Source of the DNA: Maricaulis salignorans | GTDB taxonomy: Bacteria > Pseudomonadota > Alphaproteobacteria > Caulobacterales > Maricaulaceae | DNA length: 64,000 nucleotides | Reading direction: 5' to 3' | Assembly: GCF_900103475.1 (NCBI RefSeq) | Contig: NZ_FNHG01000019.1 | Span: 1-64,000 of the forward strand | Shown: positions 25,274 to 32,758 of the stretch, in pieces | Layout: each line of letters opens with the position of its first letter | How positions within the stretch are numbered: the first letter of the stretch is position 1 | Notes under the pieces: generated by a model | Told to the model about the DNA's origin: nothing | Databases searched by the model: none | What the model saw: only the letters and a program-made list of their open reading frames with translations | Made by a program: the position numbers and the translations under genes

Positions 25274-25305
25274 CGGGGCCGCCTTCGGGCGGTCCCGGTT
25301 TTTTT
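25274..25305 (+). terminator. Intrinsic terminator of flagellin 1
   Basis: GGGGCCGCC-TTCG-GGCGGTCCC hairpin with an extra-stable TTCG loop followed by a run of seven T, 11 bases after the stop. Confidence 0.92.
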
Positions 25306-25382
25306 GGTTCCGCACGCGGGGGCCCGTAGGCATGTCCGCAATCCGGCTTTAACCCTTTGTAAATCATAAATCTTTGCCGACG

Positions 25383-25395
25383 GGCAGTTTTTGCC
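25383..25395 (+). promoter_or_regulatory. ftr-like FlbD enhancer site, flagellin 2
   Basis: GGCAGTTTTTGCC (GGCA-N5-TGCC), flanked by CG and GG as in the ftr consensus, about 125 bases upstream of the sigma-54 promoter at 25521. Confidence 0.55.
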
Positions 25396-25520
25396 GGGCA
25401 TTTCGAGGTTTGAGGCGGCACTTTTTACCCAGCAAATGGTTACCGCGAACAGGTCGATTCAGCGAACATCACCAACGGCACCATCTCTCTCCCGATTAAC
25501 CTGTTTCAGCCAACCGTTTC

Positions 25521-25535
25521 TGGCCCGTAGTTTGC
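25521..25535 (+). promoter_or_regulatory. Sigma-54 promoter, flagellin 2
   Basis: TGGCCCG-N4-TTGC with GG and GC correctly spaced; expected start near 25547 and a leader of about 61 bases. Confidence 0.83.
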
Positions 25536-25607
25536 GAGGTTTTCCGTGGATCAGAAGGTCCATCGGGCAAAACGCCCGGCATAAACCAGAACGGAAAGGG
25601 CCAAGAA

Positions 25608-26432
25608 ATGGCTACCATTAATACGAATTCCGGCGCCATGGTTGCGCTGCAGCAGCTGAACATGACCAATCGCGACCTGGAACAGGTCCAGAGCCGGATC
25701 ACCACCGGTCTTGCGGTCAGCTCCGCGAAAGATGATGGCGGCAAGTTCGCTATTGCGCAGAAAATGCGTGCAGACGTTCAGGCTTATGAAGTTGTTGGCG
25801 GGTCGCTCGATCTGGCAGCATCGACGGTCGACGTGGCCCTGGCCGCCGGCGAAGCTGTTTCCGACATTCTCATCGAGATGAAGTCGAAGGCGCTCGCCGC
25901 TTCCGACACCAGCCTCGACTCGGCTTCGCGCTCCGCGCTGAACGAAGACTTCAAGGCACTTCGCGACCAGATCGGCAAGATCGTCTCGAACGCCTCGTTC
26001 AACGGTACGAACCTGATCAATAACACCGTGACGTCGATCTCGGCGCTCGCCAATGCTTCGGGCTCGTCCACGATCTCGATCGCTGACGAAAATCTCTCGC
26101 TCGGTGGCGGCGTTGTTACGCTGACCGCTACAGCATCGATGGATTCAGCTGGTACCGCCGCAACGCTCGCCGGCACCATCTCGACGTCTCTGAACAACCT
26201 CAATAGTTCCCTGGCTCGCCTGGGTACGGCTTCGAAATCTGTGGGTATCCACAAGGATTTCGTCGGCAAGCTGGCTGACTCCCTGACCCAGGGTATCGGC
26301 AATCTGGTCGATGCCGATCTGGCAAAAGAGAGCGCGCGTTTGCAGTCCCTGCAGGTCAAGCAACAGCTTGGCGTTCAGGCTCTGTCGATCGCCAACAGTG
26401 CTCCGAGCACGATCCTGGGCTACTTCCGTTAA
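25608..26432 (+). CDS. Flagellin 2
   Basis: Flagellin of 274 residues, the same length as flagellin 1 and a close paralogue. The N terminus ATINTNSGAMVALQQLNMTN and C terminus QLGVQALSIANSAPSTILGY are full D0/D1 segments. The central block (NNTVTSISALANASGSSTIS, then IADENLSLGGGVVTL) matches flagellin 1 at protein level, yet the codons differ at many synonymous sites, which indicates old duplication with strong protein-level constraint rather than recent gene conversion. It has its own sigma-54 promoter. A 28-base perfect palindrome follows the stop, and flaG lies 106 bases downstream. Confidence 0.95.
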   Translation: MATINTNSGAMVALQQLNMTNRDLEQVQSRITTGLAVSSAKDDGGKFAIAQKMRADVQAYEVVGGSLDLAASTVDVALAAGEAVSDILIEMKSKALAASDTSLDSASRSALNEDFKALRDQIGKIVSNASFNGTNLINNTVTSISALANASGSSTISIADENLSLGGGVVTLTATASMDSAGTAATLAGTISTSLNNLNSSLARLGTASKSVGIHKDFVGKLADSLTQGIGNLVDADLAKESARLQSLQVKQQLGVQALSIANSAPSTILGYFR

Positions 26433-26443
26433 TCCACGGAACC

Positions 26444-26471
26444 GGATGGCGGGCCAGCTGGCCCGCCATCC
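26444..26471 (+). terminator. Palindromic hairpin after flagellin 2
   Basis: Perfect 28-base palindrome with 12-base arms (GGATGGCGGGCC / GGCCCGCCATCC) and no T-run. Probably a partial terminator or 3' stabiliser allowing read-through to flaG. Confidence 0.65.
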
Positions 26472-26484
26472 ACCTTCCCGGGAT

Positions 26485-26530
26485 CGCTGACGGAGGATGT
26501 TTTGGAGGCGCTGACGCCTCTACGTCAGCG
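26485..26530 (+). promoter_or_regulatory. Nested inverted repeats in flaG leader
   Basis: Outer arms CGCTGACG (26485-26492) and CGTCAGCG (26523-26530) enclose a second hairpin GAGGCG-CTGA-CGCCTC (26505-26520). The structure ends eight bases before the flaG ATG, so it could gate ribosome access. Function is inference. Confidence 0.45.
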
Positions 26531-26538
26531 AAAAGAAA

Positions 26539-26907
26539 ATGGCTGATACCAATTATACTCGGCCGCCTCTGGTGGCTAATCCACTTCTGGATTCACGCGA
26601 TATGTCCGGCGACCGCCCACGGCCCGACCCGACCCGCGTCCCGCCTGTAGAAAAACAGCCTCCGGCCACACAAACCGCCGGGCGCCCCCCCGAAGAACTG
26701 GTCGCCGAGCTTGAGCGTCTGTCCCGGGAAATTCTGGGCAATTCCAGGCTCAGCATTCAGCGTGAAGCCACATCGGGCGACTTCGTCTATTTGATGATCG
26801 ACAAGGATACCGGCGAGACCATCCGTCGCTGGCCGCCTGAAACGCATCAGGATCTGGCGGAATATCTGCGCACCTTCAAAGCCGGCCTCGTCAACAAGAC
26901 GGCCTGA
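26539..26907 (+). CDS. flaG: FlaG-family flagellar protein
   Basis: Small protein of 122 residues. The first ~60 residues are Pro-rich and probably disordered (RPPLVANPLLDSRDM, RPRPDPTRVPPVEKQPP). The C-terminal half has the FlaG pattern: LSIQREATSGDFVYLMIDKD, then TGETIRRWPPETHQDLAEYL. FlaG proteins are encoded next to flagellin or fliD genes and influence filament length in some bacteria. The ribosome site is weak (AAAAGA), with a GGAGGA sequestered in the leader structure upstream. It probably depends on read-through from flagellin 2, as no separate sigma-54 site is visible. Confidence 0.82.
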   Translation: MADTNYTRPPLVANPLLDSRDMSGDRPRPDPTRVPPVEKQPPATQTAGRPPEELVAELERLSREILGNSRLSIQREATSGDFVYLMIDKDTGETIRRWPPETHQDLAEYLRTFKAGLVNKTA

Positions 26908-26946
26908 GCTGCTGGGCAAAACTGACCGGTCTGGCCGTCACGACTC

Positions 26947-26966
26947 GGCAAAATCCGACTTTTGCC
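26947..26966 (+). promoter_or_regulatory. Palindrome upstream of flagellin 3, FlbD-site candidate
   Basis: GGCAAAATCCGACTTTTGCC: 7-base arms GGCAAAA / TTTTGCC with a 6-base spacer. It differs from the GGCA-N5-TGCC sites by a wider spacing but sits in the expected place, about 70-90 bases upstream of the sigma-54 promoter. Confidence 0.45.
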
Positions 26967-27034
26967 ACTTATAGCCAACACCTAAAAGCGCTCTAACTAA
27001 TGGAAAAGATGCGTTTTTATTATCTTCCGGGAAT

Positions 27035-27049
27035 CGGCACGGCAATTGC
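27035..27049 (+). promoter_or_regulatory. Sigma-54 promoter, flagellin 3
   Basis: CGGCACG-N4-TTGC, one mismatch (C for the first T), with GG and GC correctly spaced. Expected start near 27061 and a leader of about 47 bases. Confidence 0.8.
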
Positions 27050-27107
27050 GCTCGTAATTTCAAGGCGTCACGAAAGTGTGGCGCGGTGATTTGCGGGAGA
27101 ATATCGC

Positions 27108-27938
27108 ATGACCTTGAGTGTCCACACCAATACCGCCGCGATGATTGCGCTGCAGAACCTCAATAAAACCAATGACCAGATGGATGGTGTTCAGAACCGG
27201 ATCAATACCGGCCTGAAGATCTCCGGGGCCAAGGACAATGCGGCCATCTATGCGGTCGCCCAGGGCATGCGCGCCGATCTTGGTGCGCTCAGTGCCGTCC
27301 AGACCGGGCTCAACCGGGCCACGACGATTGGTGATGTTGCGCTCGCGGCCGGTGAGACGATTTCGGACCTGCTGATCCAGATGCGCGAAAAGGCGATGGC
27401 GGCGATGGACCCGTCGATCGATTCCTATTCGCGCCAGGCCTATGATTCCGATTTCAAGGCGTTGCTCGACCAGGTCCGGGTGATCATCGAGAACGCTGAA
27501 TTCGATGGCGCCAATCTGCTCGACGGCTCGGTGACAACCGGTGTTGAATTCCTCGCCGACGCTGATGCGGCACGGACGGTCACGCTGAAGTCGCAGGATA
27601 TGAGCATTGGCGGCGCGATCGTGACGATCCCGGCGACCGCCAGCCTGAGTACCGTCACCCTCGCGACCGCTGTCATGGCCAACATTCAGGCCAGTCTCGA
27701 CAACGTCAATCAATCCCTGGCCGATCTTGGCTCGGACACCAAGAAGCTTGAGGCCCATTCCGGTTTCGTCAGCAAGCTGGCCGATGCCCTCACCAAGGGG
27801 GTTGGCAATCTTGTCGATGCCGATCTGGCGGTTGAAAGTGCGCAATTGCAGGCCTTGCAGGTCAAGCAACAACTGGGTGTCCAGGCGTTGTCGATTGCCA
27901 ACTCGCAGCCGCAGATCATTCTCAACCTCTTCCAGTAG
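27108..27938 (+). CDS. Flagellin 3 (divergent paralogue)
   Basis: Flagellin of 276 residues. D0/D1 ends are conserved (LSVHTNTAAMIALQNLNKTN; QLGVQALSIANSQPQIILNL), but the centre (TTGVEFLADADAARTVTLKS) lacks the Ser/Thr block shared by flagellins 1 and 2, and the N-terminal half carries MREKAMAAMDPSIDSYSRQA instead of the K-A-L-A-A-S-D pattern. It may be a minor or position-specific filament protein and possibly a different glycosylation substrate. It has its own promoter and terminator. Multiple non-identical flagellins are normal in Caulobacter-type bacteria. Confidence 0.94.
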   Translation: MTLSVHTNTAAMIALQNLNKTNDQMDGVQNRINTGLKISGAKDNAAIYAVAQGMRADLGALSAVQTGLNRATTIGDVALAAGETISDLLIQMREKAMAAMDPSIDSYSRQAYDSDFKALLDQVRVIIENAEFDGANLLDGSVTTGVEFLADADAARTVTLKSQDMSIGGAIVTIPATASLSTVTLATAVMANIQASLDNVNQSLADLGSDTKKLEAHSGFVSKLADALTKGVGNLVDADLAVESAQLQALQVKQQLGVQALSIANSQPQIILNLFQ

Positions 27939-27978
27939 ACCTGTAAGCCTGCCCCACCACGGCCTGTCTTGCTGCGGA

Positions 27979-28010
27979 ACGGCACCCCACGGGGTGCCGT
28001 TTTCGTTTTC
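27979..28010 (+). terminator. Intrinsic terminator of flagellin 3
   Basis: ACGGCACCCC / GGGGTGCCGT near-continuous palindrome followed by TTTTCGTTTTC, 40 bases after the stop codon. Confidence 0.88.
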
Positions 28011-28050
28011 GCGACTCGCGTCATGATGCAGCGCGTTTTGAGGACACATC

Positions 28051-29217
28051 ATGCCCAGACCCTTTCTGCCCTATGGCCGACAATCCATTGATGACAGCGA
28101 TATTGAGGCGGTCGCGCGGGTCTTGCGTTCCGACTGGCTGACCACCGGGCCTGCGGTCGATGCCTTTGAGGCAGACTTCGCCGCCTGTACCGGGGCGCAA
28201 TATGCCATCGCCTGTTCCAATGGCACGACCGCGCTCCACCTGGCGCTTGCAGGCCTGGATGTCGGGCCCGGTGATGTCTGTATCGTGCCGGCCATCACCT
28301 TCATGGCGACAGCGAATGCGGCAATCTATTGCGGTGCCGATATCGTGTTCGCTGATGTTGACGCCACTACCGGGCTGATGACCCCGGACACGTTGCGGCA
28401 GGCCATTGCGCGTGTCTCCGGCGCGAGATTGCGCGCCATCCTGCCGGTGCATCTGGCGGGGCAGTGCGAGGATATGGCGGCGATGCGCGAGATCGCCGAC
28501 GCGGTCGGTGCCAGACTGGTTGAGGATGCCTGTCATGCGCTCGGCACGCGCTGGCAGGACCGGCCGGTCGGGGCGTGCGAGCAGTCCGATGCGGCGTGTT
28601 TTTCTTTCCATCCGGTCAAGACGATCGCGGCCGGCGAGGGCGGTATGGTGACGACCAGTGACGCGGCCCTCGCGGCCCGGCTGCGGCGCTTGCGCAGTCA
28701 TGGCATTGAGCGCGATCCGGCGCGGATGGAACAGGGCCAGGATGAGCCCTGGTGGCATGAGATGCAGGAGCTGGGCTGGAATTATCGCCTGTGCGACGTC
28801 CAGGCGGCGCTGGCGCGTTCGCAATTGCATCGGCTCGATGCCTTCGCCGCCAAACGCAAAGCGCTTGCAGCGGCTTATGACGCGTTGCTGGCGGGACATC
28901 CGCTGGTGAAGGCGCTGGTGCGGACACCCGATTGTGACCCCTGTCTGCATCTTTACCCGGTGCGGATCGACTTTGCCGGGGCTGGAACGGACCGCGCCAC
29001 GATTATGCGGGCCCTGCAGGAACGCGGGATAGGCTCGCAGGTTCACTATATCCCGGTGCCGTCACAGCCCTGGTATCGCAGGCGTTATGGCGATCAGACC
29101 CCGCCAGGCGCGGCTGGATATTATGCCCAGACTCTGAGCCTGCCACTATTCACGGACATGGCGCCGGACGATCCGGCGCGGGTGGTGGCGGCGCTGGACG
29201 CGGTGCTGGGCGGCTAG
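28051..29217 (+). CDS. pseC: PseC: UDP-4-keto-6-deoxy-HexNAc aminotransferase
   Basis: PLP-dependent DegT/DnrJ/EryC1-type aminotransferase of 388 residues, second step of CMP-pseudaminic acid synthesis. It makes UDP-4-amino-4,6-dideoxy-N-acetyl-altrosamine. Typical PseC features: LPYGRQSIDDSDIEAVARVL, RSDWLTTGPAVDAFE, ACSNGTTALHLAL, and the Schiff-base lysine in CFSFHPVKTIAAGEGG. Its first-step partner pseB is in the opposing operon. GAGGA lies six bases before the ATG. The stop converges on the methylase gene so tightly that the two stop codons share a CTAG. Confidence 0.93.
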   Translation: MPRPFLPYGRQSIDDSDIEAVARVLRSDWLTTGPAVDAFEADFAACTGAQYAIACSNGTTALHLALAGLDVGPGDVCIVPAITFMATANAAIYCGADIVFADVDATTGLMTPDTLRQAIARVSGARLRAILPVHLAGQCEDMAAMREIADAVGARLVEDACHALGTRWQDRPVGACEQSDAACFSFHPVKTIAAGEGGMVTTSDAALAARLRRLRSHGIERDPARMEQGQDEPWWHEMQELGWNYRLCDVQAALARSQLHRLDAFAAKRKALAAAYDALLAGHPLVKALVRTPDCDPCLHLYPVRIDFAGAGTDRATIMRALQERGIGSQVHYIPVPSQPWYRRRYGDQTPPGAAGYYAQTLSLPLFTDMAPDDPARVVAALDAVLGG

Positions 29218-29846
29218 CGGTTCTTCTTGCGGAACAAGACCCAGGTGAGGTCATCAATCCCGGTGGAGCGCTGCCAGAGAAATCCGTCATCCACGATTTC
29301 CAGATCGTCGAAGCGGTCGAGGAAGAAACCGCCGAAATCGCGCTTGAACAACAGGTCGTTACGACCGCGATACGGGATGGATTCGGGCTTGGTCGAGAAA
29401 TATTCGGCGACCAGAATCCAGCGATTTGAAACCCGGTGCATCTCGTCGGCGACGGTGCCGAGATCGTCGGGATGGACGTGAATCAACACGCCCGATGTGA
29501 ACACCATATCGATTTCGGCCGCGCCAAAGGGCAGTTTCTGCCCTGTCGCGTTATGTAGCCGTTCGTCTGCCACAACCCTGTCGTCAAGCACGCGCTGCCT
29601 TGCCTTGGCATTGGGCTCCACCGCGTACAGTGTCGCGGGCGAGAGCCGGTCGATGGCGCGCAGGTTGAGACCGATATTGCAACCGACCTCCAGAATGCTC
29701 TCCGGCTCGGCGCCATGGGTGCTTTTGAGCAACTGCGCCCACATCCGGGTCCGCATCCGCAGAGCGTCGGTCAGGGTCTCATTGCGATCGATATATTTGT
29801 CGCCGAATTCGCCGCGCCAGGCGTCGAGCTGGGTTGTGTCGGTCAT
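29214..29846 (-). CDS. Pseudaminic acid biosynthesis-associated methylase
   Basis: SAM-dependent methyltransferase of 210 residues. Motif I is SILEVGCNIGLNLRAI, then the acidic end of strand 2 in LYAVEPN and the post-motif IDMVFTSGVLIHVHPDDLG. The overall sequence fits the methylase family repeatedly found inside pseudaminic loci. It overlaps pseI by four bases (29843-29846), so it is the last gene of the pseB-to-methylase operon. It may methylate the NulO or its N-acyl group; the site is unknown. Confidence 0.85.
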   Translation of the reverse strand: MTDTTQLDAWRGEFGDKYIDRNETLTDALRMRTRMWAQLLKSTHGAEPESILEVGCNIGLNLRAIDRLSPATLYAVEPNAKARQRVLDDRVVADERLHNATGQKLPFGAAEIDMVFTSGVLIHVHPDDLGTVADEMHRVSNRWILVAEYFSTKPESIPYRGRNDLLFKRDFGGFFLDRFDDLEIVDDGFLWQRSTGIDDLTWVLFRKKNR

Positions 29847-30928
29847 GCTGTCTCTCCAGGGGCGCGCCAGTCGATCATATCCATCGCCAGCGGATCGCCG
29901 CGTTTCAGGGCGCGTGTGGCGCGCCGGTCGATGATTTCATCCCAGTGCTTCGGGGCCAGGCCCAGGCCGGGCCGGATCGAGCGGATATTTTCCGCCGTGA
30001 AGGCCTCGCCGGGGGCGATGTCGCGCACGACATAGAGCGAGCGGCGGAAATTCATCGAACCGCGCTCACAGCCGGCCAGTTCGTAACGCACCGAGCCCAG
30101 GGCGGCGAAGGCGTTATGGCAATCCTCGACCAGGCGTTTGAGTTCATCCGGCTCCAGCGAGAAGGAGCCGTCCGGGCCGCCATCGGCGCGCGAGAGGGTG
30201 AAGTGCTTCTCGATCACGCGGGCCCCGAGCGCGACAGCGGCGACGGCGCAGGCGGTGCCCGGCGTGTGATCGCTCAGCCCGGCGACGGCGTGAAAGGCCT
30301 CGGCCAGGTGCGGCACGGTGCGCAGATCGGACTGGTCGATCGGTGCCGGGTAGGCGGAGAGGCAATGCAGGACGGCCAGGCCGCCAACGCCGTTTTCGCG
30401 GGCGGTGCGGACGGCGTCGTGGATCTCGGCCAGATTGGCCATGCCGGTCGACATGATCATCGGCTTGCCGGTGCGCGCGACGCGGGCAATCAGCGGCAAA
30501 TCAGTGATCTCGAAAGAGGCGATCTTGTAGGCGGGCGCATCGAGCGATTCCAGCAGATCGACGGCGGTGTGGTCGAAGGGGGTCGAGAAGAGTGGCACGC
30601 CGAGTTCGCGGGCGCGGGCGAACAGCTCGCCATGCCATTCAAACGGCGTGTGGGCCTCGCTATAGAGTTCATGTAGTGAGCGCCCGTGCCACAGACCGCC
30701 TTCGATCACAAAGCCGGGGCCGTCATGATCAATGGTGATGGTATCGGCGGTATAGGTCTGGATCTTGATCGCATCGGCACCGCAGGCCGCGGCCGCCTCG
30801 ATCGACGCGATGGCGCGGTCGATGCGGCCGAGATGATTGGCCGAAATCTCGGCGATCACCAGCGGCGGGTGATCGGGGCCAACCGGGCGACCGGCGAAAT
30901 CGAATGTGGTGTCAGCGGCGGCGGGCAT
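29843..30928 (-). CDS. pseI: PseI: pseudaminate synthase
   Basis: NeuB-family enzyme of 361 residues condensing 2,4-diacylamino-trideoxy-altrose with PEP. Full length: the barrel includes VIAEISANHLGRIDRAIASI, IKIQTYTADTITI, FSTPFDHTAVDLLE, HCLSAYPAP, AGLSDHTPG and HFTLSRADGGPDGSFSLE. The C-terminal SAF domain follows from about residue 295 (RRSLYVVRDIAPGEAFTAEN). ADGGPDGSFSLEPDE is the PseI-type signature, as opposed to the NeuB/LegI type. GGGGA precedes the ATG. It is followed by the methylase with overlap and preceded by a formyltransferase gene at 99 bases. Confidence 0.93.
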   Translation of the reverse strand: MPAAADTTFDFAGRPVGPDHPPLVIAEISANHLGRIDRAIASIEAAAACGADAIKIQTYTADTITIDHDGPGFVIEGGLWHGRSLHELYSEAHTPFEWHGELFARARELGVPLFSTPFDHTAVDLLESLDAPAYKIASFEITDLPLIARVARTGKPMIMSTGMANLAEIHDAVRTARENGVGGLAVLHCLSAYPAPIDQSDLRTVPHLAEAFHAVAGLSDHTPGTACAVAAVALGARVIEKHFTLSRADGGPDGSFSLEPDELKRLVEDCHNAFAALGSVRYELAGCERGSMNFRRSLYVVRDIAPGEAFTAENIRSIRPGLGLAPKHWDEIIDRRATRALKRGDPLAMDMIDWRAPGETA

Positions 30929-31027
30929 GATGGTCCCCAGGCAGAGCAGTGTCGGGGCGAAAACATGTTGCGTGGCGCATGGCGCGAATCACCCTTGAAG
31001 ACAGGCTTCGAGCCTCGGTCAGGAGGG

Positions 31028-31657
31028 TTAATTTGTCGTTCGACCCCGGCCGTCGGCGCCGCCCGCCTCGCCGGGACTGGATGCGCCGGAAAGCAGGCGC
31101 ATGGCGATGCGCGCGGGGGTGTCCCAGCCCTGCGGCAGCCTGGCGAACAGCTCTGTCTTGTCGGCGGCGCGGTGCATGGGCAGGCAGGTCGTCTGGACCT
31201 GGGGCGGCAATTGGCCGCTGGCAATCGCGTCCCAATGGCGTGCGAAAACATCCTCGATTTCCTGGCGCAGCCGCAGATAGCTGGATTTCAGGGTTTCAAG
31301 GTCCGGATCGAGTTTGACCTCGCGCTGCACCAGGATCGGGCCGGTATCCATCTCGCCATCAATGAGGTGCAGCGTCACGCCCTTGGGGGTGTTGTCGACC
31401 CAGGACCAGAAATTGGGATCGGCACCGCGATTATAGGGCAGGAGCGAAATGTGCAGGTTCACAATCCGGCCCGCATACAGGTCGAGCACCGGTGCGGTAA
31501 TCAGGCGCCGATAGCCATAACTGACGACCCAGTCCGGGCGGATGGCGGCAAAATCGGCCTCGTTCAGAAGGTCGGAACGCACGGTAACACGATCCCCTCG
31601 CGCCGTGATCGGAGCGATCAGGGAGTCGGGATAGGGGGAAAGAATCAGGACGTGCAT
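31028..31657 (-). CDS. Formyltransferase-like protein of the pse cluster
   Basis: Protein of 209 residues with the folate-dependent formyltransferase fold. The catalytic-loop region is IVNLHISLLPYNRGADPNFW, including the HxSLLPxxxG signature with the active-site His. DTPKG-like NTPKGVTLHLIDGEMDTGPI supplies the conserved Asp of the same family. The last ~15 residues are a disordered Gly/Arg tail. Placed between pseG and pseI, it is the only acyl-transferase candidate in the cluster, since no PseH acetyltransferase gene is visible. Inference: it N-formylates the 4-amino group (C7 of the final sugar) from 10-formyl-THF. Confidence 0.82.
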   Translation of the reverse strand: MHVLILSPYPDSLIAPITARGDRVTVRSDLLNEADFAAIRPDWVVSYGYRRLITAPVLDLYAGRIVNLHISLLPYNRGADPNFWSWVDNTPKGVTLHLIDGEMDTGPILVQREVKLDPDLETLKSSYLRLRQEIEDVFARHWDAIASGQLPPQVQTTCLPMHRAADKTELFARLPQGWDTPARIAMRLLSGASSPGEAGGADGRGRTTN

Positions 31658-31699
31658 GCAGCGGACTGTGGTGGTCCGAGTTTAACCAAGTCTTGTCGG

Positions 31700-32758
31700 T
31701 CACGCATTCGCGGGGGTCGGGGGCCGGGCGATGCGCGCCAGCAGGGCAGTAGCGATCCGCTCGGCGCCGCGCCCGTCGCACAGCCGGGCGGCGCTGGCCG
31801 ACATTTGCGCCAATTGCGGCGGCGAAACATGGCGCAGCAGGGCGGGCAACGCGTCTGCCAATGCCTGGGGCGTCTCGATCATCAGGGCCGCACCGGCTGC
31901 GGCCATGGCCCGGGCCGCCGGCCGCTGGTTTTCGGCCAGCACAATGACCAGGCTCGGCACGCCGAGAACGCAGCGCTCCAGGGCGCTGCCGCCGCCGGCG
32001 CCGATGGCCAGGTCGGCGGCCATGACACACTCGGCCATGCGGTCGACATCAACCAGGATATGGAACTTCGGGTCGTTTTCCGCCGCCTGCAGCAAGCCGG
32101 GCAGGCTCGGCGCAAGCGGGCCGAGAATGACGTCGATCGTGATGTCCGGCAGGCTCTTGCGGGCCAGGGCGACAATTTGCGCGCTGATGCCGCCGACATC
32201 GGTCATCCCCATTGAGACCAGCAGGCGCGACAGACCCGGACTGGCCAGCCGCCGGGCCAGCGAGGCGGACCGCAAGCGGGCAAAATCGGGCCGCAAAGGC
32301 GTCATGTCCGGCCCGAGCAGGAGGGTCGCGCCGGGCGGCACCCGGTCGGCATAATCGGCCGGTTGGCGGTCAAAGCCCTGATCGCCCAGCAGGTCGCAAT
32401 CATGGACCCGGTCGGGCAGGTCCTCCAGCACGGCGATGACCGGTGCGATCTGCCGCATCCGGCTCTCATCGGCACGGGTGGAGGTGTAGAGGTCGACGAG
32501 GATGGCATCGGCCTGGCCACCCCAGGCCGGCGGGAGGTCGAAATCGGCGGCCGAGCGCGCTGTCATCACCGCAAAACCGGATCGCGACAGGGCCGGGACG
32601 AGATCGCTGGAACCGGGGGCGCAGGCAAAGGCGATACTGGCGCCGCGGGCCTTGAGCGAGGCGGCCAGCGCCAGGCATCGCATGATATGGCCGCCGCCCA
32701 GCTCAGGCCCGGCATCGGCCCGGACCAGAATGCGTGCAGGCAGGGCCGCAGCCGACAT
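31700..32758 (-). CDS. pseG: PseG: UDP-trideoxy-altrose hydrolase
   Basis: GT-B-type hydrolase of 352 residues releasing UDP before the PseI step. Signature LVRADAGPELGGGHIMRC has the catalytic-type His; LLVSMGMTDVGG and AIGAGGGSALERCVLGVPSL form the nucleotide-binding half. The start overlaps the pseB stop by a single base at 32758 (TGATG), so the two are coupled. A paralogue lies at 20321-21337 in the other sugar operon. Confidence 0.9.
   Translation of the reverse strand: MSAAALPARILVRADAGPELGGGHIMRCLALAASLKARGASIAFACAPGSSDLVPALSRSGFAVMTARSAADFDLPPAWGGQADAILVDLYTSTRADESRMRQIAPVIAVLEDLPDRVHDCDLLGDQGFDRQPADYADRVPPGATLLLGPDMTPLRPDFARLRSASLARRLASPGLSRLLVSMGMTDVGGISAQIVALARKSLPDITIDVILGPLAPSLPGLLQAAENDPKFHILVDVDRMAECVMAADLAIGAGGGSALERCVLGVPSLVIVLAENQRPAARAMAAAGAALMIETPQALADALPALLRHVSPPQLAQMSASAARLCDGRGAERIATALLARIARPPTPANA

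Noticed and set aside
30686-32215. 509-codon plus-strand frame opposite pseI, the formyltransferase and pseG
   Set aside because: It spans three genuine minus-strand genes and their intergenic gaps and has no recognisable domain.
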